A DNA stretch of 64,000 nucleotides from Austropuccinia psidii (GCA_023105745.1 JALGQZ010000009.1:31536107-31600106), one strand, 5' to 3'. Counted from the first letter of the stretch, positions 30,224 to 42,320 are shown. A program made the numbers and translations. The notes: generated by a model from the letters alone, not told the origin.

Positions 30224-30289
30224 TTCCACTGAGCTTAGCTACTGGGCAGTCTTTAACACTGTCCTTCCACTGAGCTTAGCTACTGGGCA
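30224..30289. repeat. 25-bp direct repeat in the H LTR
   Basis: TTCCACTGAGCTTAGCTACT with GGGCA is present identically at 30224-30248 and 30265-30289, with 16 bp between. Each copy contains the near-palindrome GAGCTTAGCT. Confidence 0.85.
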
Positions 30290-30396
30290 AGTAAATTCAC
30301 TACAATTCCCTGGACTACCTCCCAGGTGAGGGATGAATTACTCCTATGCCTCTACTGTGCAGGGGATATAATGTGCATGGGGGGAGAGAGGCCCTC

Positions 30397-30404
30397 TATT
30401 TATA
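30397..30404 (-). promoter_or_regulatory. TATA box of the H LTR
   Basis: TATAAATA followed by GAGGGCC on the minus strand. The target duplication of E (30407-30411) lies three bases upstream, so E cut the U3 enhancer side from the core promoter. Confidence 0.65.
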
Positions 30405-30411
30405 CCTTTTG

Positions 30412-32796
30412 TGTAAGTTGTGTCTATGAAACTTTTGCTAATATTACTATCAATCAACAGTACTATGACTGTTCTTATAAAATATAATAATAGAAAAATT
30501 ATTATAACCACAATTAAATAATTAAAGAATTATTTCTTTGAGGTGTTATAGGCTACTAGTGAATATAACAGTAAGTAGTGATTGTCTACAAGGATCAATT
30601 ACAAGGAGAATTTAATAATAAAATTATTCTCATATTTAATTATCTTTTACAAGAAAAATTAGAAAGATAATTCTTGAAGAAAACTATTATTAGAGAGAAA
30701 CTTGAAGAATTGAGATAAATTACTCATTATTAATTGAATCAACCTTTTAGAAGATAATACTAGAGAAATTTGAAGTGGAGCTGTGGATTTAATGGATCAA
30801 AATTCATTTATAACAGTATTACAACAGATTATAGTTTATTTCTGTGATTTCACGTCTTTCTGATTGACTTTGAAAGAATAAAACACTTAAGAAATAATTT
30901 TAACCAATACTTGTTTGGTAAGAAAGGTATAATATAATAATGTGATGATGTGGAAAAAACAGCAAGAGGAGGCCTCTTTAAAGTCTAAGACAGCTCACAG
31001 AGGTGTGCCATGGAGCAAACTGAAAAACCAGTGAGTGAGAAAACATCCCCCTGGCCTATTCTTTATGTCAAAATAGAATTTTAAGCTTAAAGTGAGATAT
31101 CCACTATGGGTGTACCAGAAGTGCATGTACAAATACCATAATATTAAGTGTTCAAAGCATGCATATCACTATTATTAGTGTGCATGTAACATGGGATTTC
31201 TCACATTCCCATTATTTTGGCATGAAATAGAGAAAAACAAAAATTTTCATAGATCCTTTATGTGGTATTGATGATGTGGTATTGAAGTATTTTCCATATT
31301 ACCACCTCAAAGAGTTGATTTGAGCTTATTCAGTCTATGGAGCTACCCTAGGTGAATTTTTGTGTAGAATCCAAATCTGGCCTTAAATCCATGGAATTAC
31401 ATACTCAATAAAACGTTATTCATCTTATATGAAATAAAAAATGATGAACTTTTAATATATGCATGACTTATTGGTTATGAATAGTTCAGAATCTATTTTT
31501 AAGATAATTGTGGCCTATTTGGGTATGTAACATATACCTCAAGGCTCACATTCCCTCCCACCAGAAATTTGTTGTCACCTAAGATTATCATAACTACTCA
31601 ATTGAGGCTTTTGCAAGACTACCAACCCATTTATGCTTAAGAATAAAAGGAGTAACAACTTTAAATTTTCTTTTATTCCAAAATAATAATTTATTTCTCA
31701 GAGTTATAAATTTTATTGGAAATTTCATCCCAAAATGTATTTTCTGTGAATTTTTAAAGATTCTGTGTTTCACATGGAATCATCCAAATTGGACTGTGAG
31801 TAAAACATTCGATTTTATTTATAAAAGTATAATTTTTTTCTTTTCTATATGAATTATACAGTTCTCAATTTGTACTGAAGGTTTCAAAAAGATTCATTAT
31901 GAATGGTATTTTTAATGAATTTTTGAAGTTTTTACCTCAATTCTACATAGACTTGCAAATAGCAGTGTATGGCTGGTTGCTATGAGGTAAATCAATGGAT
32001 ACCAGTCCAAGAAGGGTCTTAATTACTCTTTTGGGGTTTATCCATGGTAAGTCATTAAGAATTGACATGGGTACAGGAGTCTAAGGTGTTATTTACCTCC
32101 TTGGCATGTCAAAATAGCAGGTTATTTGCTATTTTCTTATAATTTACTGTAGATGTAACATGGTAGCCAACTCCCCAATAGGTTTCAGCTTACTAATTGG
32201 GCCAAGATGAGCCATGGATCCAAGCTTTGGAGTTTTACATGCCTCAGAGGACTCAGAAGTTGGGTACCCTGGCTCTCTTTGATGTCTTTTGTCCCCCTGG
32301 CCTATTCTTTATGTCAAAATAGAATTTTAAGCTTAAAGTGAGATATCCACTATGGGTGTACCAGAAGTGCATGTACAAATACCATAATATTAAGTGTTCA
32401 AAGCATGCATATCACTATTATTAGTGTGCATGTAACATGGGATTTCTCACATTCCCATTATTTTGGCATGAAATAGAGAAAAACAAAAATTTTCATAGAT
32501 CCTTTATGTGGTATTGATGATGTGGTATTGAAGTATTTTCCATATTACCACCTCAAAGAGTTGATTTGAGCTTATTCAGTCTATGGAGCTACCCTAGGTG
32601 AATTTTTGTGTAGAATCCAAATCTGGCCTTAAATCCATGGAATTACATACTCAATAAAACGTTATTCATCTTATATGAAATAAAAAATGATGAACTTTTA
32701 ATATATGCATGACTTATTGGTTATGAATAGTTCAGAATCTATTTTTAAGATAATTGTGGCCTATTTGGGTATGTAACATATACCTCAAGGCTCACA
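30412..32796 (-). repeat. 3' LTR of element E, enlarged by an internal duplication
   Basis: It is 2385 bp against 1911 bp for the other LTR. The excess is a 522-bp block (31046-31567) that is an identical copy of 32292-32813 and includes the true LTR end plus the polypurine tract. At the insertion point about 35 bp of the normal LTR (between GAGAAAAC and TTTGTTGTCAC) is missing. Confidence 0.85.
31046..31567. repeat. 522-bp duplicated block, copy 1
   Basis: It runs from TCCCCCTGGCC to CACCAGAAA, identical throughout the stretches I compared with 32292-32813 (offset 1246). It carries an internal LTR end (CTCACA at 31545-31550) and polypurine tract inside the LTR. Confidence 0.88.
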
Positions 32797-32813
32797 TTCC
32801 CTCCCACCAGAAA
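32292..32813. repeat. 522-bp duplicated block, copy 2 (original position)
   Basis: This copy is in the expected place at the LTR end. It runs through CTCACA (32791-32796) into the polypurine tract TTCCCTCCCACCAGAAA. Confidence 0.88.
32797..32813 (-). promoter_or_regulatory. polypurine tract of element E
   Basis: The minus strand reads TTTCTGGTGGGAGGGAA just before the 3' LTR. Confidence 0.7.
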
Positions 32814-32930
32814 ATAAAATTGTACTACAATTTTATAAATGGCATAAAGAAGAGAAAAGGCCCCAAAAGGGGGTTAATGTCCACTGTCCAACCTCTTTTC
32901 ATTACTCAGATCAAGTAATTAAAAGCACAT

Positions 32931-33355
32931 TTATAGACATATCCAGGCTTGTGGCCTTCTTTCATGTCTAAATCTTTGTAAGAGTGTATCTGAGTGAGTT
33001 ATTTCTGATCCTGCCAGACATTCATCTTCATGTACTGGATTACTATATCTGAATGGATATTCTATTTGATTTATAACCCTAAGTCTCCTTTCTTTAATGA
33101 CTTTCTTTATCTTTTTGTCTTCATCCTGTTCCACTGGTGGTACAGTCAAAGGAGCTGGGTTCCTTAAAGGAAAAATTCTTTGTCAGTTGGTTGATAAGGC
33201 TTTATCAGGCTGACGGGAAAGGTGGGGTGTTTATTATCTAATCCACCACATAATTCCACTTGAACTGCATTGGTTCCATGTAAGGCAACAATAACAAAAG
33301 GTCCTACATAAGAATCTTTAAGTTTCTTTGGGCCTTTGATATTATTAAAAGTCAA
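32931..33355 (-). pseudogene. integrase C-terminus and chromodomain-like tail, element E
   Basis: Two frames (33164-33355 and 32931-33149). The first has MTFNNIKGPKKLKDSYVGPF and VSLIKPYQPTD, the module after the catalytic core. The second has KKVIKERRLRVINQIEYPFRYSNP and a tail equivalent to DEWLAEKDI, the chromodomain-like element, here with EDECLAGSEI, so the core Trp is Cys. Confidence 0.7.
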
Positions 33356-33418
33356 GGTTGAAACTAGAACTAAGTCCCCTACTGTGAAGTCTGGTACTTT
33401 TTGATCCTTGTCCCACTT

Positions 33419-34084
33419 CTATTTTGAATAATCAAAAGCATCTTTCATACTTGGGTTTGCATGATGGTTTACTTTATCAAGCATTAATTTGAATCTGGAA
33501 GCTGTAGCATGAGTCTCAATCAATTCTTTCCTCAGTGTATTTGCTGGGAGTCCTGGATTCCATCCTTTCTCTAACATAGCAGGAGTTTGACCTGTGGAAG
33601 AATGGACTGATGTCTTATATGCTAATTCTAATGCAGGTATAAGAGGGCACTCATCATGGTTAAAGCCATCTGAATCTTTCAATTCTAACCCATAAGCACA
33701 AACTCTCCTGATCATGTCTTCTAAAGTTTGAATCATTATTTCTGCTAGCCCATCTGTTTGAGGGTGATATGCTGTAGAGAATGATAACTTAGTCCCAAAC
33801 AATCTATGGAGATTGGTCCAAAGTACAGATGTGAACTTTGAATCTCTGTCACTTATGATATTCTGGAATAGTCCTGTATGAGAAATAACTATACTCCATA
33901 GAAGAAGAGCTGTATCCATAGCTGTGTCATCCTCATGACATGGTAAGAATATGGGAGTCTTACTATATCTGTCCACAATGACTAAAAAAGCGTTATAACT
34001 TCTGTCACCACCTGGAGGAAGTGCTGTGACCCAATCCATGTGAACAACTTCCCAAGGGGATTTTGGTTCTTGAATATGGATCAT
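33419..34084 (-). pseudogene. integrase catalytic core, element E
   Basis: 221 codons starting MIHIQEPKSPWEVVHMDW. The triad is complete: Asp in HMDWVTALPPGG, Asp in SDRDSKFTSVLW and Glu in [14 protein letters not shown]. The zinc module upstream (34.1-34.3 kb) is split by frameshifts. Confidence 0.82.
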
Positions 34085-34318
34085 AAGTGTAATTTTCTTG
34101 CCTGTACTCCTGTTTGCTTTTTGACATCTGTCACAGGTATGGCAATATTAAATGGTCTCTTTTCTCCAAGATGGGCACCATGCACAGTTATTCAATTTTA
34201 CAAGTGTTCTGTCCTCTGAGAGGTGTCCAGAGTAGATGCTATCATGGCATTCATGAAGAATGGTATTGATAAGCAATCTGCTACACAATATCATTACACA
34301 AGAATGTTTGGTTCTGTG

Positions 34319-35053
34319 CTAAATAATACAATCAAACAAGTGAAATCTTCCTTCCGAATAGGAATTTCTCCAAAATTCATCCAGTGCATTGACTAAAGAT
34401 ATATCTTTGCAGTCTTTATCTAATAAGGAAGTCATGATATGGAAATTCTTGTCTTGCTTATGAGATTCCCTGACTTCTCCAAAGAATTCAGTCCCAATAT
34501 CAGTTATGTTAATTCCCTCAATTGGAATTTGTGGTTCTGCTTCCAAAGGTACATAAGCTGGGTTATCAGGAGTGTTGGCTAATGACCACCTTCTCAGTAC
34601 ATCAGCATTCTTATGAATCTTTCCTGCTTTATGAACTATAGTCATGTTTCCTCTATATTCTTTAATAGCTATTTGCCATCTCAAAATATGTCTGTTGGGA
34701 GGTTTCATGTTAAGAAGTGATTTCACAGCATTACAAACAGTTATCACTTCAAAAGCACTGCCATCAAGATAATAGTGTAGTTTCTCAAGTGCTCATACCA
34801 AACATAAGCACTCCATTTGGATTGCACCATATCTGGCTTCTGTTTGTTTGTTTTGTCTTGAGATGTAGCAGACTGGTCTTTCTGTAGGCTTGTCATCAAT
34901 AATTTGGACTTGATGTAGGGCTGCCCCTAATCTATCTCCACATGAATCAATGTACAATTTGAAAGGTATATTACAGTCAGGCATGAGGAGTAAATGTGCT
35001 TCTGTAAGAGCTTTCCATATCTTCTCATAAGATTTAATTCTCTCTTGTGTCAC
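34319..35053 (-). pseudogene. RNase H and linker, element E
   Basis: The frame 34793-35053 holds [20 protein letters not shown] and MECLCLV, and 34319-34747 holds the C-terminal half ([13 protein letters not shown] counterpart [21 protein letters not shown]) and the linker [19 protein letters not shown]. The frames are separated by a stop near 34790. The last catalytic motif NADGL reads NADVL. Confidence 0.75.
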
Positions 35054-36033
35054 ATGAAATACTGTCTGTTGACCACAGATTCTATAGAGTGACTTGGCCA
35101 GAATTGCAGAGTCTTTCAGGTGTTGCCTGTATTAACTGGCAAAGCCAAGAAAAGACATCATTTCTTTCTTATTCTGGGTTATTGGCTTAAGTAACACTGC
35201 TGGCACTTTATTTTTGTCAATACCCAAGCTTAAACCAGTAACAATATGTCCTAATGCTTTGAGCTCTTCAAAACCAAAATTTCATTTCTTGAGTGAAATC
35301 TTCATATTCACTTCTGCAACTTTGTGAAGTACTATTTCAAGTCTTTCAAGGTGCAAAGACCATGAATCAGAACATATGATAATATCATCAATATAAATGA
35401 TAACCCATCCTTCAGATAATTCTGTGGGGAAGATGGTATTCATCATTCTTTGATAATGAGATGGTGCATTTTTAATACCAAACTGCATTCTAAGATCCTC
35501 ATAAATACCACAGCGAGTGATATTTCTAAGTATTTCTTAGCTTTAGGTGACAAAACATTTTGGTGAAAGCCTTTCAATGCATCCATTGATGTTATATACT
35601 TGGCTTCAGATAATTGGGTCAATGTTTCTTGAATCCTAGGGATTGGATACTTATCTTGAGCTTTGTAGGTATTCAATGCTCTAATATCTCCAACCATCCT
35701 TGATTTGTCATCATGCCAAGCAATAATAACAGGTGTTGTCACTTCAACTTCTTCATTATGGCCTACTTTCCTTAGTACACCAAGTTGGATCAACTATTGG
35801 ATATTTTTTTCCAAGGCTTCTATAGCTCTGGGACTGGCTGGATAAGCTGGTCTCCTAAGTACTGGAGGATATGGTCTGTCAATATTAAGAGTAATATCAA
35901 CTTCATGTCCTTTTATAGCACCTAATGGTTCATTATCAGAGGCAAATGCATTATTATATGTGTATAACACATCAATCAGTTCATGTCTCATCTTTAATGA
36001 CAATTGGGGATTGATTTGTGCTTCAACAAGTTT
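35054..36033 (-). pseudogene. reverse transcriptase, element E (cut by D)
   Basis: 35794-36033 carries GHEVDITLNIDRPYPPVLRRP, 35443-35793 carries [20 protein letters not shown] and MVGDIRALNTY, and 35282-35488 carries [16 protein letters not shown] with an intact YIDD. The connection follows near 35.1-35.3 kb with stops. At 36033 the element D LTR begins. The missing N-terminus and the protease are on the far side of D at 57.6-58.0 kb. Confidence 0.82.
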
Positions 36034-37863
36034 TGTAAGGGGTGGATATGAAACTTTGATTAAAAAACAAGTACTTTTCCTGTCCTCAAAATTTGTATAA
36101 GGTAAAAATAAATTAAAAATAGTAAGAAATATTCTTTTTAAGAGAAAACACGCCAACTTTATTGTTTATAACTTTATTAGTATAAAAAAATAATATTATA
36201 CAGATATATTGTTTTACCAACAATAAAAATTTATCCAAAAATACTCTACAAGATGTATTTAAGGCTACAAAAGAAATTTCTTCAAGAGAAATTTCAATTG
36301 AAATTAATTGAGCAATGAACTTAAAGCAATTAATTAAGGAACAAAGTCTTTAAAAAGAATATTAAAGAGAAAACACACCCAAAAGTGACCAGAGTGAACT
36401 TGGAAACAAAGTGACAAAGTTAACAGTGATGAAAGATGCTTTAATTCACTTTTGGGTGGTTCAGGGGTAAAAATTATTATAAGAGTTACAAAAAATGATT
36501 AATATTATTTTTTCACGGGGTTAAAAGGTTTAAAATGATTTAAAAAAGGTGGTTGGAGTATTTTATTGATTGGTTTAACAGTGTTTAACTAATTATAAAA
36601 GGAAAAGATTCTAATATGAAGAGAAAAGTGGGGCGAAGAAGACATTCTTTTATAGCCATCAATTTTCTTACTCCAAAAGTAAAATTTACTCTTGTCAGTC
36701 GTTAAAAACAGTCTGAAAACAGAAAATCCAATTATGGCATAATTGAACCCTCGTTTAGACCAAAAAAGGGCTGGTTTAAGACATTTTAGCCATTTTTAGC
36801 CATTTTAGACCCTTAAATCAGCCATTACTATAGCAATACCTGGTCTAGAGCGTTCAAAACACGTCAGAATTTTTTTACGAGGCATAGAAGCCAGTTAAAA
36901 CTGTTTTTACTAACATTTTTTCAACTTAAGGGTATTTTTACCCTCTTGGCAGCAGTTAAAACTACCCTGGTTGGTATCAAACCGTTATCATCAATTGAGT
37001 CACAGACCCTGTGACTCAATTCCAGGCCAAAAGTGATGAACCTTTGCCTGAATTCTGACATATCACACCTTTCAGCAAGGATTTTGGGGGTCTGGCTCCC
37101 CCTTAGAGCTAGAGTTCCTTCCCCCCAATTTTAATCTTTCCAATTTATTTTTTCCTTTAATTTCTCATCATTTATCATACTTGTAATTTAAATATGTAAT
37201 TCATTTGAACTGTACAGTACAATACATTAATAATTGATACCTCATATGTAAATCAAAGTTCACTTATGTAATACATGCGCACATTTTGACATTTCAATTG
37301 AATTCAATTGAAAATACTTCAATTCCTCATAAATTCTAAAATAAACACAACACCTCAATTTCAACACAAAAATTGATGGTTGACACAACATGTGGTGTGA
37401 ATTAATTTAAAGTTTTGAGGATTTTCAACTTTTGTATTGAAAATACTGAAAACTTAATTGAAGCTTATTTAGAGTTGAGCTACAGAAATTTCATCCAGAG
37501 GTGACCCCACTGTATTTTTTATGAGGAATCCAATGGTGTGATAATTTCTTTAGGTCTATTTATTGAATAAAAAGTTATACTATATTTTATATAACTTAAT
37601 ACCAAAAATATTTCAATTTCACAATTCTTATTAAAAATTCATTTTTACTTAATTTTTACAAGTAAAAATATAATTTCATAATTTTAAATTTTATTGCAAT
37701 TTTATTTTTAAATTATAATTAAATTTTGATTTTTAAATATAAATTTGTATTTATATTTCAATTTTTATTTTTATAATATAAAGAAATTTATTTTATTTAT
37801 ATTTGTATCTTAATTTATAATTTGTGGTCTTTTGGGTATGTGAAAATACCTCTAAGGCTTACA
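36034..37863 (-). repeat. 3' LTR of element D
   Basis: 1830 bp, TGTAAGGGGTGGATATG to CTAAGGCTTACA, the same layout as the LTRs of A. TATA box (TATAAAAG, minus) at 36647-36654. Directly followed by the polypurine tract (37864-37882). Confidence 0.9.
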
Positions 37864-37883
37864 TTCCCTGCCCCTAAAAAAAG

Positions 37884-38451
37884 AATATTATTTTGTAATA
37901 TTGTTTTTCTAGTTTGGCTGAACCTTCTGTGAGGTTTAGTAGCTTCAGGTATGTCTTTTTCTGGCAACCATTCATCTTCAGAAGTTGGGTCACTGTATCC
38001 AACAAGGTATTCCCTTACTTTGTTGGTTCTCAACTTTCTTTCTTTGAGAACTTTGGTAATTTTCTTACTACCAGTGACTCAACAGGAGGTATAGCTTGGG
38101 GATTTTATCCCTCAAGGGAAATGTTTCAGCATTACTAGATTTATATGGCTTTATCAAGCTCACTGGAAATGTAGGGTGCTTATTGCTAAGTTCTTCAGAC
38201 AACTCTACTTCAACAGCATTTTCTCCATGGACGGCCTTAATACCAAAAGGTCCTGCAAAGGAGTCTTGCAGCTTTTTACATCCTTTGATGTTATTGAAGT
38301 TAGTGCTGGATACAAGAACCAAGTCCCCCACTTTGAAATCTGGAGTTGCATGTGATTTATCCCATTTTTCCTTAGCATATGCAAAAGAGTCCTCCATGCA
38401 CCTTACTGCATGTTTTCTAGCCTTTTCTAGCAGCTGTGGGATGTATTTCAA
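37884..38451 (-). pseudogene. integrase C-terminal part, element D
   Basis: 38068-38451 holds CMEDSFAYAKEKWDKSHATP, FKVGDLVLVSSTNFNNIKG and HPTFPVSLIKPYKSS. 37884-38033, in another frame, holds the chromodomain-like tail VREYLVGYSDP and EDEWLPEKDIPEATK. The usual stop before the polypurine tract is lost by frameshift, so the open frame runs on into the LTR to 37815. Confidence 0.75.
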
Positions 38452-39316
38452 TCAAATATTTCCTCAAGGAATCTTGCAGTAATTTGGGGTTCCATCCTTT
38501 TTCAAGGATATCAGGAGTTTGATTGGTACGGGCATGGATTGATGTTTTATATGCTAATTCCAATGCTGGCAACAAAGTACACCAATCATGGGTAAATCCA
38601 TCACAATCTTTGAATTCAAGGCCATATGCACAAAATCTTCTTATCATGTCCTGTAAGGTTTGGATCATCCTTTCAGCCAGACCATCAGTTTGTGGGTGGT
38701 AGGCTGTAGAGAAAGACAGCTTTGTTCCAAATAATTGGTGAAGATTTGTCCATAGTGCTGAAGTGAATTTGGGATCCCTATCACTAATAAAATTTGTAAA
38801 TATTCCAGTCCATGACACTACTCTATTCCATATCAGAAGAGCTGTATCCATGGCTTTATCATCCTTGTGACATGGTAAAAAGATTGGAGTTTTACTGAAT
38901 CTGTCCACAATCACTAGGCAGGCATTATAGGTTCTGTCACCTCCTGATGGTAGGCCAGTTACCCAATCCATATGGACAATTTCCCAAGGTCTGCTTGGTT
39001 CTTGGATTTTTATCATATTTCCAAGTCTCTTTCCAGTGGATGTATTTGCTTTTTGACATCTGTCACAGGTTTTGAAATACTTTGAAACATTGTTCTGCCA
39101 CATTGGCCACCATATACAGCTTTTTACCTGTTCTCTTGTTCTGTCTTCAGACAGATGTCCTGAGAAGGGGCTGCCATGGCATTCTTTCAGTACAAGATTG
39201 ATCAATGACCTGTCCACAACTGTCATGACACATGTGTGCTTGGTCCTGTGATAAATTATACCATCCAGTAGGTGAAATCTTCCTTCATCATAAGATTTTT
39301 TCCATACTTCATCCAA
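38417..39316 (-). pseudogene. integrase zinc module and catalytic core, element D
   Basis: A continuous 299-codon frame with every integrase signature present: His pair in ECHGSPFSGHLSEDRT, Cys pair in TCDRCQKAN, Asp in [12 protein letters not shown], Asp in [12 protein letters not shown] and Glu in [14 protein letters not shown]. It is the best preserved integrase core in the window, but it is separated from RT by a deletion and from its C-terminus by a frameshift at ARKG. Confidence 0.85.
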
Positions 39317-39338
39317 GGCATGTATTAGAGAGTTGCCT

Positions 39339-40205
39339 TTAAAGTCTTTGTATGGGTCCTTCTACAGTTTTATCATTTACGATCTGAACTTGTTGAAGTG
39401 CAGCACCTAGTCCATCCCCTGATGCATCAATATACAGTTTGAAAGGCAATTTAAAGTCTGGCATCAGTAATAGTGGAGCCGTGGTCAATGCTTCTCTTAG
39501 AGACTCAAAAACTTTGACTCTGTCTACAATCATTTCAAATACTGTGTCTTTGTCACACAATTTATAAAGTGGTCTTGCTATGGATGCAAAATCTTTAATG
39601 TGTTGCCTGTAATATCCTGCAAAACCTAAGAATGGCTGAATTTCTTTCTTGTTCTGAGGCATGGGTTTTAGCAATACTGCTGCAACTTTGTTTTTGTCAA
39701 TTCCAAGGGATAAACCAGATACAACATGTCCTAGTGCTTTAAGTTCTTTAAATCCAAAATGGCATTTCTTCAAGGAGATTTTCATGTTGACTGATTGAAT
39801 TTTTGTCAAAACTCTGGACAATCTGCACATGTGCTCTTCCCAAGTCTTGGAACAGAAAATAATGTCATCAGTGTAAATGATTAAACATCTCTCTGAGAGT
39901 TCTTCAGGGAAGATTTGATTCATCATTCTCTGGAAGTGTGAAGGTGCATTTTTGATACCAAAGAGCATCCTAAAGTATTCATACACTCCACAATGAACAA
40001 TAATTCTCAAGTATTTTCTTGCTCTTGGTGTCACCACATTTTGATGGAATCCTTTAAGGGCATCCAGAGTGGTTATATACACTGCTTGAGATATTGGAGT
40101 AAGGGCAATTTGGATTTTTGGTATTGGGTATCTGTTTGGAACAGTGTAAGTGTTCAGAGCTCTAAAGTCCCCAACCATTGTGGATTTTCCATTATGCCAT
40201 GCCAC
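39339..40205 (-). pseudogene. reverse transcriptase with truncated RNase H, element D
   Basis: 288 codons from [19 protein letters not shown] through [26 protein letters not shown] and [10 protein letters not shown] to the first RNase H motif [19 protein letters not shown]. At DKTVEGP the family sequence jumps to the linker before integrase. Compared with A (about 10660-11106), some 445 bp are missing, removing the RNase H Glu and the last two Asp. The junction is near 39350. Confidence 0.85.
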
Positions 40206-40289
40206 TATGACTGGTGTAGGTATTTCTACTTCTTCATTGTGGCCTACTTTTCTTATTACACCAAGGTCCAGAAGTTCTTTGATATAAAT

Positions 40290-40511
40290 TTATAGAGCTT
40301 CTCTTGATTTTGGACTTGCTGGATATGCAGGTCTTCTTAAGAGTGGTGGATAAGGTCTCTCAATGTTAAGAATGATGTCAACTTCATGACCAATAATTGC
40401 TCCTAGAGGTTCTTTTTCTGAAGAAAATGCTCCTCTGTCGTCATACAAAAGGGAAGAAAGTTCATTCTCTTGTTTATCAGTCAGATGAAGGCTTATTTCA
40501 GCCTCCTTCAA
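40290..40511 (-). pseudogene. RT N-terminus, element D
   Basis: 73 codons with [20 protein letters not shown] and [20 protein letters not shown], which precede the RT fingers. A stop separates it from the main RT frame. Confidence 0.7.
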
Positions 40512-40798
40512 CTGTTCAGATTTGAATTTTCCTAATTTTAAGCTGATTGGTGATACTTTATTTACTGTAATTTGTCTTTTAAATGGTAAAAAGGCAAATT
40601 TCTGATGCTTATTGTCTCCAATAGTAAATTATCTGTCTTTGTTGTTATGTAAATATATCCCATACATGATTGAGTAGTCATTTCCCAATATAAAATGGGT
40701 ACTTGAGCAGTTTTCCATAACAACAAATTCAACTGTGATCCTTAAATTCCCATTAATGTGTGGGAATATGACATTGGTCTCAGAAATTCCTAATGCTT

Positions 40799-41388
40799 TC
40801 ATTGGATTACTTGCACTATTGATTTTATACCATCAATTATTAGCAATTGGTCTTCAAAATTTGGTACACAACTTTTAAGAAAATATTTTCCAACACAAGA
40901 GCAGAAGGCTCCTGGGTCAAGCAAAAGCTTGGTGGGCTTGTTGTCAATCACCACTTCTGTTATACAGGAGTTACCAGCTGTATAGCCTTTCCCTCTGTTT
41001 GGTTTGGTTTTCATAAGTTGTGCATCTTGAGCTTTTGATAAATCAAGTTGACCATTGCTCAATTGTGGCAAGTGGGAATAAGATTCCATGATTTCAAAAG
41101 TGGAATTGATATTTTCTATATCTTTTGTAGATTCAGAAAATATGGATGACTTATCCTCTGAATTGTCTTCAATTATGTTATCTTTCTCAACATCAGGTTC
41201 CTTTTCAATACCAATTTCATTGATTTCCCCCTTTTTAGACATGTATTGGCTGAATGGGTGGTGCTTTGGCAAATATGGCACTTTTTTACTGTATCTGCAG
41301 ATTTATACTTAACATTATTAGAGTTTTCTTTGGTTTTTTTGTCCACAGAATCTTTCCAAGGTGTATTAAACCTTGTTTTGAGATTCAC
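40799..41388 (-). pseudogene. Gag zinc knuckle and protease, element D
   Basis: The knuckle CHICQSTTHSANTC is intact in the frame 41173-41388. The protease frame 40799-41281 contains GYTAGNSCITEVVIDNKP and LLLDPGAFCSCVG, with Asp-Pro-Gly at the active site as in A and B. The two overlapping frames mark a frameshift near 41230. Confidence 0.8.
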
Positions 41389-42290
41389 CCTACTAGAACC
41401 AATTTTGGTTCTGGTGGTTACTTCTTCTAATATATTGATAATATCCTCTGCTGAAGATTATTAGGTAGTCCTGCTTTTGAAAGCATGCTCTAAGTCACCT
41501 CCACATTGTCTCAGAATCTTCCTATGGATCATAAATTTGACATGTCAGGATATGATGCTGTTAATCTGTCTTTTTGTTGGCAAAACCATGGTAAATCTTT
41601 GTCTTTATCAGCATTAAATTTGGCAGATTCAAAGGCTGTTTACACTTTAAACCTCCAAGAATCATTGGCCCATTTGTTGATAATTTGAGCTTTCCACCAA
41701 GTCCACCTTTGGTGCCCATGTGCTTGTCTCAATTTGATATACCATCTGTGAGCTGATTTGGTAAATTAGGTGTTAAACCTGGCTGTTCCCAATCTGTCTG
41801 GTAATTCAAAATCTTCTTCAATCATGTCAATTCCTCTGATAAATTCCATATGGTCATATTCTCCTTCACCACTGAAGTGAGGACATTCATTAAGTTTTGG
41901 AACTTCTTTCAAGAGTGCTTGGCCCATTGATGGTCCCAAGTTCTGAAAAGAAATAGAAAATCAATTTTTTAATTGAGAATTTTCAATATCCAATACTTGT
42001 GGATTGTGAATCCCTGTACCCTCATTTTGATTCAGAAGTGTAGAAACTCTTGGTAAGGTGTTTAGTAGTTGTTCAATATCATTCATTTTAGCATTGTTAC
42101 ACCTTTGTGAATTTCTTAATTCATGTTGTAAGCTTTGTATAGAGGTTATTAAGTTCTTTTTATGATCATCCTCTTTATATTTCAGCTCATTCCATAATTC
42201 TGTTTGTTTAGTATTATCAGATATAACTTCATCTAGCTTTATTGTTAATTTTGATATTTCCTCTTTTGAGGTATCAAAACACTTTTTCAA
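41389..42290 (-). pseudogene. Gag coiled coil and capsid, element D
   Basis: 41961-42290 holds a coiled-coil-like stretch (ELKYKEDDHKKNLITSIQ, LQHELRNSQRCNNAKMND). The capsid at 41.4-41.96 kb is broken by stops, but the Trp blocks and the GGDLEHA-type end can be followed on the minus strand. Confidence 0.65.
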
Positions 42291-42320
42291 GGCAATTATA
42301 TGTGTCTTTACTTCAGTAAA

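Larger units (their letters stand above)
29540..30406 (-). repeat. 5' LTR of element H, R-U5 side
   Basis: On the plus strand it starts TGTGGGAACTCCTCC beside the primer-binding site. It is non-coding and continues to the target site of E. The remaining U3 part resumes at 62701 and its outer end cannot be fixed. It contains a 25-bp direct repeat and a TATA box. Confidence 0.7.

Noticed and set aside
35794..36156. 120-codon frame read as one protein
   Set aside because: Its first 41 codons lie in the D LTR and the rest in the E RT, so it is a chance fusion at the insertion border.
37815..37883. Extension of the D integrase tail into the LTR
   Set aside because: The frame stays open through the polypurine tract only because the normal stop was lost by a frameshift.
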